Below, in pieces: positions 1 through 11,806 of a stretch of DNA of 64,000 bases. Location of the stretch: contig NC_052135.2 in NCBI RefSeq assembly GCF_016086655.4, forward strand, positions 11,126,363 to 11,190,362, in the 5' to 3' direction. This stretch comes from Lepeophtheirus salmonis (lineage: Eukaryota > Arthropoda > Copepoda > Siphonostomatoida > Caligidae). The position numbers and the translations under genes were made by a program. The number at the start of each line of letters is the position of its first letter. Within the stretch, counting starts at the first letter, position 1. A model generated the notes under the pieces. The model worked only from the letters and a program-made list of their open reading frames with translations. It did not search any database and was not told the DNA's origin.

Positions 1-288
1 TTTTATCGAACTTTAGCTTATTTTGTCCGGATATGAGTTGATAATTTGAATTGACGTTTTACCATGGCTAAGAAGAACTTCCAGTTCATTCTGTAAGTGT
101 TGCATGACGACTGAAGGAGTGTAAATTTTTTAACCCAATTGATACCTTTTGCTGAGGATTGAATCTCTTTTCAATGTCAGTCAATCAGATTCATGATTGA
201 TTGATTTGGCACCTAAATAATTACAATTAACATGAGAAGTTTCAGATTTTTGAACAACCGTGTATAAGTAAATATTATAATAATAAAG

Positions 289-336
289 TTACACCCTATG
301 ACATAGGAATGACAATTCCTATGTCATAGGGTGTAA
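289..336. repeat. Perfect 22-bp-arm palindrome with 4-nt spacer
   Basis: The left arm (289-310, starting TTACACCCTATGAC) and the right arm (315-336) are exact reverse complements, separated by GACA at 311-314. The match stops abruptly on both sides. A perfect 48-bp hairpin this size is unlikely by chance even in AT-rich DNA. It could be a recent foldback insertion or a binding palindrome. No flanking gene explains it. Confidence 0.85.
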
Positions 337-579
337 TTGAAGTGTTAAATTGGCGTTGCTCAAAAATTATAAATATTTGTTTTATTGCCTATATGTCATA
401 TTAGAAGTATCATATTTAATCATAATATTGACAAACAGAGAATTTCTCATATCCACTTAATAGTCAAAAATTGGAAAACACCATTTATCATTATGAAAAA
501 AGGTAGTTTTCATGCTTACTTCTGTAAATAAAATATTTGAGTCACGACAATTTGGCTCTCACCCCACGGTATACATCCA

Positions 580-870
580 GGGGTGTCTGCAGGGTGTGGC
601 TGGAGGGGCTGTATGCCCCCCCCCAAATTAAGGAATTTTTGTAGTTACTACAAAATTTAATATTTGATTTTTTTTCAAAAAATTAAAACTTGAAAATTAA
701 ATTAATTTTTCAAATTTTTTTCCAAAAAATTATAAGTTCTCTGAATAACTATTTATACTTAAATTTTTCTCCAAAAAATTTAAAATTCGACAAAAAAATT
801 ATTTTTGGAAAAAAGGGGTTCTTAGAATTTTTTTTTAATAGCTGTGGATGTTTGAAATTTTTTTCTATAT
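580..870. repeat. R1-family dispersed repeat, 5' part
   Basis: The stretch begins with a GC-rich end (GGGGTGTCTGCAGGGTGTGG, then a run of C) and passes into units of the form ...CAAAAAATT / AATTTTTTCC... with recurring 'GCTGTGGATTTTTGAAATTT' words. The same GC-rich end plus A/T-tract body recurs about ten times in this window (8.5, 10.8, 24.7, 30.3, 35.9, 62.5 kb and elsewhere). Confidence 0.7.
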
Positions 871-1131
871 ATATGATGCAAATATCCCTAACATCATGTT
901 TATTTCCTACTCTATGAGTGACCAAGTATTAATCTAAGCCTAAAGAGTTCAAGAGAATAATTTCCTCCATGTATGTTGTCCATTAAACTACATCGCTCCA
1001 CAATCATCGCTATAACTTGTTTATTTTTTAATTATTAGTATTTTTAATTAATATTTTTTACCACACGAAATTGAAATTGAAGTACAAAAAAAAAAAATTA
1101 AATAGGAAAATGGAATTGAAATACAAGAAAA

Positions 1132-1853
1132 ATGTTGATTGGACAATTCCAAAAAAACAATATCGATGCCGATACCGATTCTTTAATATTTTAAATAATA
1201 CTTAAAAAATACCCTTTTGCTATTAATTAATATATTATTTTGCTATCCACAGCATTATATGTATATATTTTTATTTTTTTTGTAGGGGTGTCTTGGTTTT
1301 TGTAATTTTTCTAAAATAGCTCCAAAAATTTAAAAAAATTAGAAAAAAAAATTCAAATTTATAATTCACAAAAATTTTAATTTTTGGGAAAATAGACTCA
1401 AAAATCCCCAGCTGTTCTCAAAAAATATGAATTTCTGGAAAAAATGTCAAAGTTAAATTTTTAATATAAAATTTTCATTTTTTAATTTCAAACATCACAT
1501 TTTTTGGAAAAAAAAAATTCAAAAATACATAGTTATTCAAAGAAAATTAAATTTTTTGCAAAAAAAATTCAAAATTAAGTATCTAATATAACAGTTTTGA
1601 ATTTTTTTATTAAAATACATACTTACTCAAAGAAATTGAATTTAAAAAAAAAAAATTTAAAAATTAAATTTCAAGTATTAAATTTTCTTGTAAAAGCAAA
1701 AATTCCATAATTTTAATTTTATTTTTTCATAACATAACCAGTAATAAATAATTTTAAATAAGGATCGAAATCGCAAATTAAACATTATTTTCCCAATTCC
1801 GATTCCAGAAAAAAGAACCGATTCTCTGATTTCAATTAATCTTCCCATCACTT
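1132..1853. repeat. hAT-like non-autonomous element, copy A (family hAT-1)
   Basis: The right end reads ...AATTAATCTTCCCATCACT and the left end is a decayed TGTTGATTGGACAATTCC. Between them are the same landmarks as the intact copy at 19729-20358: 'CCGATTCTTTAATATTTTAAAT' near the left, then an R1-type A/T-tract body, then 'CCAATTCCGATTCCAGAAAA' near the right. The left boundary is approximate and no target-site duplication could be read. Confidence 0.65.
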
Positions 1854-2381
1854 TTAATTGATGTATTTATTAAATATAGTCATATTAATATTATTTGATC
1901 TATGGTTTATTAATTTAAATCTTTACTAACAAATGCATACTTACACGTAAAGTGAATAATCTTCAGTCACTATGAATCATTTTTTCAGCAAGCTTGTCGT
2001 AGACATGGCTCAAATCTAAGCATGGTTTGGTTATAAATATGTATATTCTCTACACGAGTTTAAAATTGATTAAGTCGTTATATCAAAAGTTTGACGTGAA
2101 ATATTTTTTGTTTTTTTGTAAATCGACCTTTTTTATCTAGGGAAATTTTGAAGACCGATGTGCTGGTTTTTTTTCCTTTCACAGTTTTATAGACTCAATC
2201 TTTATCATTCCTTTAATTAAATATAATTAATAAGTTTTAAACAGTAAATCAAACAAATCAAAGCTCAAAATATTTAAAAAATATTATATTTTCTGACATT
2301 TTTTATTATGGTAAAAATGAAATAATATCATTACAAAAAAAAGAAAATTAGTTATATTTTGTATATTCCTTTCATTTGCAG

Positions 2382-2514
2382 TTCGACATGATTACTCTCA
2401 GACCCCTTCTATTTCCTCATCATTGGCTCATTCTGCAAGTGGTGTTCCTCCGGCACCTCCTCCTCCAGTTCAAGCATCTGCTGCACTCGTACATCAAGTA
2501 TCCATTTCAGATAG
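2382..2514 (+). CDS. Internal exon of an unidentified gene (44 residues)
   Basis: A 133-nt open segment is bounded by a good acceptor (TATTCCTTTCATTTGCAG) and a good donor (AG|GTGAGT). Its frame encodes a Ser/Pro/Ala-rich stretch containing SQTPSISSS and VPPAPPPPVQ, ending ...QVSISDR with the last codon split (phase 2). Codon use and composition differ clearly from the surrounding A/T noise, and the proline run looks like an SH3/EVH1-type ligand, which is only an inference. Its leftover AG joins in frame to the G that opens the exon at 35021. No family was recognised. Upstream exons must lie outside the window. Confidence 0.5.
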
Positions 2515-2839
2515 GTGAGTCCATTCATTGATCCTATTTTTTATTATTTGTATTTTGATTTCGGACCCTTTGTTCAGGATCAAATTACCTTCATTATAAA
2601 AAAACCCAACTAATTACACTTATAATTAAGTATAACATGTGCATGCTAATTAATGTCTTAATGAGTTAAATTAAAACTCATTGATTGTTCTTCTTGATTA
2701 TAAGCCAAAACGTTACTTCATTATTGATATATCACGTATAATTCACTTGGAGTAGTATGTAAATATATTGTTGATTGTATAATTATAGAATGACGGATAA
2801 TGGGTCCATGACTTTTTGATAAAAACTCTTGTTATTTAT

Positions 2840-3480
2840 CAAAATAATTCCTCCATAGTTACGAAACGCCGCAAAAACTATTGAGGTTATATATACGCCA
2901 AATATTCCTTCAAAGTTTTTCACGCGATTGCGTTTGTGGTTGATTGCGAACAAACGTAGTACCTATCTTGGGGATAGCTGTTCATAATTAAGTGGTCTTT
3001 CAAAATAGAAACCACTCGGCCATGTGATATCCCTAAGGCTTCTACAGTCTTCATTACTCTAAATCTCCAATAGACCAACACCATATCCCGTAGCAGCTCC
3101 AACTAGGCGTTCTGAATATTCGGCATTTCTCGTGCTTAAACGACCGCAATGAAATTCAGTAAATCCCTTTTTTTACTTTTGAAATTGATGGTGCAGAATC
3201 CCTTTAGTATTTATCAAGCATAGGCTTGGTTTCAGTAGCGGTGGTATTTTTCTGCAAAAATCCTGCTTGATGTACACACAAAATTCACTTTGTGCCATTT
3301 TCACCACAATTCACGCAATGCTCAGTTATCAATGGCTGGCAAAGACAAACTAAATGACGCAGCTTGTTCAAAATTTGTCTGGAGTCAACTGACAGAGACT
3401 TGTCAACAGGAACAGTGTTGTCATTCTAGTTATCAGTTGGGAAATTCAAAAGTAACGGACTTATTGACCCACCCTTGTAC
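2840..3480 (-). pseudogene. mariner-like transposase remnant, 5' part
   Basis: On the minus strand a terminal sequence beginning near 3480 (ACAAGGGTGGGTCAATAAGT) resembles mariner inverted repeats. Reading downwards come ...FTEFHCGRLSTRN..., then MKTVEALGISHGRVVSILKD (about 3060-3000), then in a shifted frame WVLRLFAINHKRNRVK. These align in order with the mariner N-terminal helix-turn-helix region (WxxEFKxGRxS, ALGISxGSVxxILxxHL, WVPRLLTxxQKxxRV). Frameshifts and stops break it. The catalytic DDE half and the 3' inverted repeat are missing, so it is dead. Confidence 0.75.
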
Positions 3481-4752
3481 ATTCTTATTTTATGTAAGAA
3501 GAGTTGCGATTCTTATTTCACTGGAAATTGTCTTTGAGCTGGATCCCGTTAATAAATGAGTCTTAACCATAAATAATCAATGGTCATTTTCTTCATTTTT
3601 ATCATTATCTTAAATAGTGCACGGGTTTTTAATAGAATCCGAGGGTTTATATGAATTCCGTAACCTGATCCTACCATTGGATCAGGAACCTAAATAGTAA
3701 TTGATGAAAGAGCCTGCTTTTGCTGAAGCTCGGTGGTGTACAATTGTTAAGTACTCAACCCAACCCCGGGATAAAATCCAACACACTATACCTATATAAT
3801 TACAATAATTAAAATTATATTAAGAAATAATTAAATGCGGAATTTACTGATGATGTAAAACCCACAGAAATCCTGGGAGATAACCCCTGATGTAAAGTCA
3901 ATGAAATGTCCATTAAACAAGAACCATTTTTTAAATTTTTTAACTCTATATTAGATTCTGATCTACAAGAGTGTATGTGTATATTGTAGGCGTAGATATA
4001 TTTGTATGCAAATATGTAGAATGTAAGTATTGTATTCAAATATATTCGTTTTACAAGGCTCGTTTTAGAGAAATGAACAGTAAAAAAGTTATATGACGTA
4101 TTTTGGATTTTGATTGCACTTCACTTGCCTTTTATGACCAATTTAGAAACATTTATGGCCAGTAGGAATATAACACACATTCTACTCATTTTAGGCTACT
4201 TTTAATACCACTCACTATTACAGAGTAGTAAAAAAATATGCAAAAGAACCCACTGCATTATTTCTAGAGCCCCATTTCATTAACACCCGTTTGTGACTAA
4301 TTCGTCATACTATGTATAAAAAAAAATCCATATATCAAGAATAAATAAAAAAGTAGAGCTTAGAAACAGAACGAGGCCGGTTTTGTTTACGTTTAAAGTT
4401 AGATTTGCATCAAAGAAGTAATGTACGTATGTACCTATGTATATAAGAGTTGTTAAAAGTTTTAAGTGGTTTTCAGTAGAAAGCCATATATAATGAAAAA
4501 TCAAATATTTTATATTTCCTATTCTCAATGGAGTAAATTCATGAACTACCTACATACTTTGAACGAGTTTTCTTTCTACAACTCATTAAGAGCTTTGTAA
4601 ATTAGTCTTTTAATTTTTCTTTCTTTAGTGCAACAATTTATGTTCATATTGGGTTTGGAATCGAAAACAGTGTTAATTTATAGGGGCAAATCTATAAAAC
4701 AACGTGGCCAAACGCGCCTATTTTCCATGAATACTTTATCGCTCAAGAAAGA

Positions 4753-4935
4753 ATTACATAGAAAACGGTGTTAAATTCGTCGGCAATTATTCAATTCGTC
4801 TCACATTTAGTTTCGTCTTTATTTCATCAAAAAGAGGAATACTTTGTTTTAATAAGACGAAACATATTGAGTAATTTTTTTCTCGTCATGCAAAAATATT
4901 CGTTGGCGAATACACTTATTCTAGTCTTGGACGAA
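4753..4935. repeat. TTCGTC-rich repeat fragment
   Basis: GGTGTTAAATTCGTCGG on the left and TTGGCGAATACACTT on the right form imperfect inverted ends around a core of repeated TTCGTCT-type words. It resembles the more obvious pair at 6997-7598 and is probably a diverged member of that family. Confidence 0.4.
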
Positions 4936-5819
4936 TAAATTATCATCGTTAGGAAATGAATATATCTTTAATAAAATTCACTTATTTTATGTTTTTTTTT
5001 TAACTAGGTAATAATCCTTTTATTGTCCTTCATCGATCCGGATCAAATTTGATCGTAAAAATCCAAACATTTTATAGGAATTTTGTGTAACTTTTAATTT
5101 GATTTAATATCCAATAGTTTTTCTTTGTTGTCAAGTAGAATTGATAAAGGTTTTATGGCTTTTTTTTATTTATTGATAAACCCCCACAGGGCATCTGCAG
5201 GATTATAATTGGGGGGTCAGGGTTTTAGGATTAAAAAAAAATACACCCAATATTAATTAAATGAAGCATGTACATTTATGCCAATAGGAAATATTAAAAT
5301 TTACGCATTTATTAATATATGGCATTTAATTTAAGATATATAAATGGTATTTATATAGGTTATTTAAAAGGAAGTACCCGGTTCAAGTTCAGCGTCTCTA
5401 TCAGTCCCAGTCCCGATTCTTTCATTTCAACTGTTTCGGTCTTGGTTTTTGTCTCTGGTCTTAGTTATTTTTTATACATGGACATGGGGGGGTGAGGGGG
5501 TTGTAGGAAGATGTAGAATTGAGGATTGCTTTCAGTTTACACATACATAGTACAAATGTTTTGTATAAAGGGGATTCAGCTAAAAATCTATAAGTGTAAG
5601 AGGCCTTATCATAGTAATGTTTGGGAAACCCTGGCTTAAAAATATTATATTTATCATATTATAGGGCACCGACAAGCTTGGTAGCGTACCTGGACTTTTT
5701 CTGAATCTTTTTTGTTGGAAAGATTGCATGATACAACAAAAGTAATCACGTGTTTAATTTACATAAAATTATGTGGTTGGAATATTAGAAGGCTATAAAT
5801 ATACCAAAATATACAACAA

Positions 5820-6062
5820 ATGAAAATGAGTGCAAGAACAGAGACCGATAAGCAATATATTGCAGCCTCAGTTCCGGTGTGGATTCGACTTTGTCAGTTC
5901 TGTCAGTTTCTATCAATCTGTAGCTACAGACTTACAAAAGTATTTTTAATAAAAATAGCCCTTCTAAACTACGGAAAAGTAGTCGAAAATTGGGTTCAAC
6001 GATTGGACTTCGTAAAACATGCACGTGGTGGTCATTCAAACGACATCGAATTTCATTCATAA
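5820..6062 (+). pseudogene. Possible transposase C-terminal fragment
   Basis: This 80-residue open frame has an ending (NWVQRLDFVKHARGGHSNDI) like the C terminus of Tc1/mariner-type transposases (W..R.D.C....GGH...I). The N-terminal part matches nothing I recognise, no catalytic residues are visible, and no inverted repeats could be paired. It could equally be a chance open frame. Confidence 0.25.
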
Positions 6063-6421
6063 ATTAACTTGAATGTATTTTAACGGCAAATAAAGAAATC
6101 GTCGATATCTCAAACCGTTTTCGTTTTATTTTAAAAAAATGTGAGCGCTGTTAATGGAAAATGGAAAACCCTTTATATGTTAATTTTGGAAATGTGGTTT
6201 TTTTTTTTTGTCTTGTTTTTATCATAAATATAATGTTTACTTTCACTTAATTGACTGATTTCTTTTTAAGAATAAAAAAACTTCAAACAAACCTTTCGAG
6301 ACCGACGGCACATGAGAGTCCCAATCCCTTAAATTATATCTAGTACTCGATAATTCTTGTGGGTTAAATTCATAAGTCTTTGTTGGTTCCAAAAAGAAGG
6401 AAAAATATCTTTTTCTACGTG

Positions 6422-6452
<31 letters not shown>

Positions 6453-6996
6453 TATTCTTTCAGTTAACACTGTTTTCATTGCCGCAGTAATCAGCATTTT
6501 TAAGTCAAAATTTAGTTTGTAAGGATAATTACGCTTAAAATAAGTAAATAGTGTATAATTTCTTTCTGAATTTGTTTAACATTAATATAATTTTCATATT
6601 TATTAAAATATGCTTAATCATAATTTATTTTTTTTCGAGAAAATATTAATAGTTCATTTAGGACTAATGGATCCCGTCAGGCAATTTAATAATTATTTAA
6701 TTTAATAGTTTATGCTTATATACAATATAAGTAAGTGTTTTAGGTATGTAACATGTTGTGGTTTATCTTACCGATGATTTATTTGATCACAAAGTTTACT
6801 TTGATAATTACTTTTCATCAATACCTCTATTTGAATATCTCTTAAAAGACCAAGTGTTTTTGGTGTACAACAATTCGTCAAAACAGAAAGTATTTACACA
6901 ATAACTGAAAGAACAATAAAGAATTGACAAGGGGCTTACAAATGGATGTATAGTAAAGGAGTTCATTTGCTTTCAAACTTTGATGGGACTTATTGG

Positions 6997-7260
6997 CAGT
7001 GTTAACTTCGTCAGCTATTTTCAGTTTCGTCTTGTCTTCGTTAGTCATTATTCTTCGTCATCATTTCTTCAGTTTTCGTCTTCGTGAGATTTTCGTACTT
7101 ATCAGAATTTCGTCTTCGTCTCGTCTTTGTCATTATTTTTGTCAGATTTTCGTCTTCGTCTCGTTTTGTCATTATTTTTGTCAGATTTTCGTCTTCGTCA
7201 TGAAAAAAAGCTTCGTTGACTAATGATGTCGTCTCGTCAGGCTTGACGAAGTTAACACTG
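6997..7260. repeat. Short element with CAGTGTTAACTTCGTC inverted ends
   Basis: The left end CAGTGTTAACTTCGTCA (from 6997) is the reverse complement of the right end TTGACGAAGTTAACACTG (to 7260). The interior is a degenerate array of CGTCTTCGTC / CAGATTTTCGTC units. CAGTG ends suggest a hAT-type non-autonomous element, but no 8-bp target duplication is visible. Open frames on both strands here simply translate the repeat. Confidence 0.7.
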
Positions 7261-7269
7261 ATCAGCATC

Positions 7270-7598
7270 AGTAATAACATTGATATTTTTTGTCTTCGTA
7301 ATCTTAAGTCATTAGTTTTCGTCAGACTTTCGTCAGTGTCATAATATTATCTTTGTAAGGCATCGACATTGTTTCGTGGTTATCTTTTATTTCGTCTTCG
7401 TCTCATCTTTGTCTTGTCTCGTCAGAGTTTCGTCTTTGTCATAATTACGTCTTCGTCAGATTTTTATATTAGTCAGTTTCGTCAGATTTTCGCCTTCATC
7501 AGAATTTCGTCTTTGTCTCGTCTTCGTCATGAAAAAAAAAACTTCGTTGACGAAATTATTTTCTCTCGCCGGCTTGACGAAGTTAACATTGCTGATAA
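7270..7598. repeat. Second, adjacent TTCGTC-rich element
   Basis: The same CGTCTTCGTC-type array continues, closing with a second copy of the right end (TTGACGAAGTTAACATTG, about 7573-7590). It is probably a tandem or nested duplicate of 6997-7260 whose left end has decayed. The open frame continuing to 7677 is not credible as a gene. Confidence 0.55.
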
Positions 7599-8532
7599 GG
7601 AAACAATCACCAGAGAACAGGGAGCCGTATACAAAAAAACTTTTGATTGTCCGAAAGTTGTTTCTGACTATAACTAATAGGTGGGAGGCGTGGACAAAGA
7701 AGATTTTTATTGAGTCATCTATGGACTGGACCGAAAAAATATACAATGGTGGTACAGATTTTTGTTGGGAATCATTGATAGGGTATTGAAAAAGACTTAT
7801 ACTACGTTTAAAAAATGAAATATCAATGAATAAATGCACTTAAAGTTCTATCGGGATATAAGAGTCCCAGCCTTATTTAAACGTCACTTTATTGGTAGAT
7901 GATAAATTATTAAATATATGTATTAAATAATCATTAAAACTATAAACAATTTTACAAAAATTATTAAATATCCATTTTTTTCTAGTAGTTTAGACGAAAG
8001 GGTTAAAGGGTCTTCAAAAAGAAATATAATCTATATTTGTTTCGTTTTTTAAGCTGTCCCTGAATTTGGCACCCGCACTTATTGAACCCTGGGGTGTTCC
8101 AACTACTGAACCACTGCATATGACAACGGAATTCACCTTAAGTTTCAATACTAATGATGTGTATTTTTCAATCATTTTAAACTTGCATGAAAAAGTTCCA
8201 ATGTTTCTAATCACAAAGGGCAAATCATTTTAGTTATTACATGGTGGAAATCAAATCTCTTGCGATTGACTTTAATATAATGAATTCTAATAACAAAATT
8301 TGAGCTCCATGAGAACGTCCATGGATTCGATGGATAGAAAGAGAGTAATTATTATCTAATGAGATCTGATTTCCTTTGAATTTGAATATGATGAGGTATT
8401 TTCTATGCTTAGTTTTACCTTTATTTAATATTCCTCATTTTCAGTATGTATAGATATGAATTGTTGACCATGCAGTCAAACATTAACGTCAGGTTATAAT
8501 TACATATAAGAGTTTTCTCCCATACTTAATAT

Positions 8533-8554
8533 TACGGCCCCGTCCATAGGATTA

Positions 8555-8588
<34 letters not shown>

Positions 8589-9432
8589 TTTTGGGGGGCT
8601 AGTTTTTTCAAAAGTTCATAGCTATTTATGGAAAGTTTAATTTTAATTTTTTGGGAAAAAACTGTAAAAAAGAAATTTCAAATATTAAATTTTTTCGTTT
8701 TTCAAAAAAAAAAATTCAAAAACAAAATTTCTAATATTAAAATTTATTAAAAATAATTTTTCCAAAAAAAATTTTTGGAATTTTTTTCAAAAATCGATAG
8801 TTATTCAAAACAAATTCAAATATTTAAAATTTATTTTGTGAGGGGGTTGATTTTAGGATTTTTTTTAAAACAATCCAAAAACTGAAAATTTTTACAAAAT
8901 TTCTAAAATCCACATCTGTTAACAAAAAATGTAATTTGTTGAAAATAAATTTTAGAAGCCCACAGCTCTTCACAAAAAATTTCAAGAAGGAAATTTCAAT
9001 TGTTAAATTTTTGGAAACAAAATTTCAAATTATAAATCTTTTCGAAAATACTTTCAAAAATACACAGCTATTCACCAAAAAAAGAACTTTTTTGGAATAA
9101 AATTTTAAAAGTCTATGAACAAAAAATGTATTTTTTGGAAAAATATTTAAAAAATCTACACCTGCTAACAGAAAATATAGTTTTTTGTTAAAAAATTTCA
9201 AAAATTAAATTATAAGTATCTAATTTTTATACTTAATTTTTTTGGGAAAAAAAAATCAAAAATCCATAATTATTCTCAGAAAGTTTTTTTTTTTTTAAAA
9301 GGTCAAAAATCCCTAAGCTATTCTCAGTTTATTTAATTTTTCGGAAAAAACATTTGAATAATAATATTTTTTGGATATTTGAAGGGAGGGGTACTACAGC
9401 CCCTCAATCTCACCCCTGCAGACGCATCCGAT
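8533..9432. repeat. R1-family dispersed repeat, long copy
   Basis: It opens with CCCCGTCCATAGGATTATAT followed by a TA and T run and GGGGGGCTAG. It closes with GAGGGGTACTACAGCCCCTC and CACCCCTGCAGACGCATCCG. The 850 bases between are degenerate units of 40-60 bases carrying 'CCACAGCT(G)TTCACAAAAAA' and 'AATTTTTTGGAAAAAA' words. The ends are inverted relative to each other (G-rich left, C-rich right), as in a non-autonomous DNA element whose inside has expanded by slippage. Confidence 0.65.
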
Positions 9433-9939
9433 TACTACAACAGCTTGAGAGTTCAAAAATAAAATACTATTTTTTCCAATCCAAGGGGTTCATGATAAAA
9501 AAAAGTCAATTGAAAAAAGAAGAAGATAGAAAGGCCCTCAAATGAGAAAGTCTCAAATATTTTTTGGGTAAAGACTCCCCTCTTCTTTTCAGTCTCATTA
9601 ACATAAGAATTGACTCTAATTATGAATAATATATTCATTCAAAACTTTATTGCATCCATTGTTACCTCTAATTATGATGAAAAGAGATTAACGGCTATTC
9701 ATCAATAGTGGGAACCTTTTCAGTGAAGGCTCACTGAATGAATATATGAAAATTTCTGAACACATACATACTACATAATATATCAATGTGTACATATTTT
9801 TTTTCCTAAAATGGATTAATAACTTTTTAATTAATGAGCGTGTGCACCTTTCCATGAAATTATTTACTGCGATACTTTATAAGTTGTTTAAAATAAAGGG
9901 ATATTCACAAATCACGTGATTTTTTGTTTCACATAACTT

Positions 9940-10670
9940 TTACTCAGAAGCACAGCTGGCATTGATGAAGTCGGAGGAAAAGATGTTCTATTCCTCCGTG
10001 ATCAAGGCCTTCAGGGCATCGATATTCAGGTGAGAAGTCTGGTTCAAGTTGCCCTCTTAGACGCACCAAACAGCAAAGTTCAGGGGGTTCACGTCAGTTT
10101 AAGATATTGGTCAGAAGTTTGCCGGCCAGAAGGCAACCATGTTCTCCTTGCAGAAATGATGCACCTTTTTTGGACGTGTGCGCCGGGACCTTCTTGGGTA
10201 AACACATAGTTTTCCCTAGAGAATGTTTCTTCAACCATGGCAAGATATGTTAGCTGTGGACATTGTAGAATACGTCCACGTTGACTTTTTTGTTGCCCTT
10301 GAAAAAGTAGGGAGGCATCTTGCTACCGTCGAACGCCCGACGCCAAAGACAATTACCTGAGCTTGATATTATGTCCTAAAAGCTCCCTCTATCTTGTCGG
10401 AGATCCACTACTGATGTGAGATCGCACACCCTCTACCGTTTTTCTTGTAGCTCGAACATTTTTGATCGCAAAAAAACAAAAGAAATATCAAAATGTAGCT
10501 TTTTGTCAGTTCCTTCGAATGGCGTCAAGTACAAAAGTGTGATACTCTTAAAACTAAGGCTAGACGGCCTCTAAGAGGATTCTAATTTTTGTGTCCTCAT
10601 CCTGTAATAACTGTAGAATCTCAACTTTAGTGAGGTAACGCCTTGTCTCTAGAAAATAAATGTTGATATA
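9940..10670 (-). pseudogene. mariner-like transposase remnant, catalytic and C-terminal part
   Basis: Minus-strand translation in shifting frames gives, in order, pieces corresponding to the mariner catalytic region: KGNKKVNVDVFYNV, LPWLKKHSLGKT, KKVPAHTSKK (from the usual QDGAPAHT), FLQGEHGCLLAGKLL and LNFAVWCV (normally PLDFAVW), ending near 9960 with ALKALITEE and DFINAS. The catalytic Asp and Gly before APAHT are gone and stops interrupt every frame, so it is inactive. Flanking inverted repeats were not identified. Confidence 0.75.
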
Positions 10671-10686
10671 AAATATACACAGATTA

Positions 10687-11289
10687 CATTTATAATACGA
10701 TTAATCGGGTGTTTTTTTCTGGAATCGGAATCCGGATCAGCATGGGGAAAATAATGTTTAATTTGCAATTCCGATCCTTATTTAATATTATTTATTTCTG
10801 GTATTTAACTATTTATTACTTTTCTAAGTTATGAAAAAAAATAGCCCCCCCTCCCACACACACAAACAAATTAAGGAGCTTTTGTTTCGAACTAGAAAAT
10901 TTAATATTTGAAATCTAATTTAATTTTTCAAATTTTTTGTTAACAACAGTAGATTTTGGAAGTCTTTCTTCAAAAAATTTAATTTTTTGTTAATATCTGT
11001 AGATTATTCAATTTTTTTTCTCAAAAAGTTTAAAATTTGAGAATAGCCATAAGTTTTGAAATTTTTTTCTAAAATATTCATTTTTTTGTGACCAGTTGTG
11101 GATTTTTAAATTTATGAAATTGTTTAATTTTATAATTCCAATAACCAAGCCCCCCAAAAAATATAATCCTATGGACGCCCCTGATAGAAAAATTGTATTG
11201 TTTAACTATTATTAAAATATTAAAGTATCGGAATCAGGAATTTGTACAAGAATCGCATCGGGATTTCCTTTGAAATTTTTCCATCACTA
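10687..11289. repeat. hAT-1 element, copy B (inverted orientation)
   Basis: Left: ACGATTAATCGGGTG then TTCTGGAATCGGAATCCGG. Right: TTTTTCCATCACTA. These match the ends of the intact copy at 19729-20358 in reverse orientation. The centre (about 10840-11185) is an R1-type body ending AATCCTATGGACGCCCCTG. R1 occupies a corresponding place in copies A and C, so the combination appears to have spread as a unit. Confidence 0.65.
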
Positions 11290-11740
11290 AAATTATTATT
11301 CATTAATTTACAATTTGGCTTGTGTGCTAAAAGATGCATTTGTTTACATTTTCCGAATAAACAAGACCAATTAACATTCACAATATCACCAGCTGTCAAA
11401 AAAAAAAAAAAACTTGCATTTATACAGATGTATCTGTAGTTGCTTGATATTGTGAGTCTAACTTGGAAATATTGGGAAATTTATATAAATTATACTTCCA
11501 CCATACCAGTGAGTTTTTTGTCAAATGGTTGCATTTTATCATTTTGTATGTTATTACATCTTTTTCTAGCTGGTAATTTTTTTTTTTTTATTTATTTTGA
11601 CTCAGATTCGTAGGTATCACCGAATATTTTGGCAATTAAAAGTTTTTTTAGTGTGCAACGATCTATCATTTATTTCACCCAGAGGATGGAGTACTGTCGA
11701 ATCGACTTCTTTAAGTTTAGATTTTTTTTTTAAACCAAAA

Positions 11741-11806
11741 TTTTATATATATCAAAATATTTAATTTGTGATTATATATATCAAAATATTTAATTTGTGA
11801 TTATAT
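11741..11806. repeat. Two-copy tandem repeat of about 34 bp
   Basis: The unit ATATATATCAAAATATTTAA followed by TTTGTGATT occurs twice in direct succession with essentially no divergence, indicating a recent slippage or short tandem duplication. It lies just before a third TATATATA run. Confidence 0.8.

Larger units (their letters stand above)
1..2381. other. AT-rich non-coding stretch upstream of the first exon
   Basis: No supportable gene lies here. The short open frame at 690-917 is low-complexity F/K/N-rich translation of A/T tracts and is not credible as a protein. The stretch holds a perfect palindrome (289-336), an R1-type repeat end (about 580-870) and a hAT-like non-autonomous element (about 1132-1853), listed separately. 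The last 40 bases before 2381 form a pyrimidine-rich splice acceptor for the exon at 2382. Confidence 0.6.

Noticed and set aside
6420..6449. Poly(T) run as a possible retrogene poly(A) tail (reverse strand)
   Set aside because: No gene-like sequence precedes it on the minus strand; other A/T homopolymers of similar length are common here.
7041..7839. Several overlapping open frames on both strands
   Set aside because: They translate the CGTCTTCGTC repeat array (Glu-Asp-Glu-Asn-Leu-Thr-Lys units or Phe-Val-Phe units) and have no independent support.
8014..8223. Minus-strand open frame with GTPQGSIS, resembling the reverse-transcriptase (G)xPQGS motif
   Set aside because: No other reverse-transcriptase motif is found on either side in any frame, so a single five-residue match is not enough.
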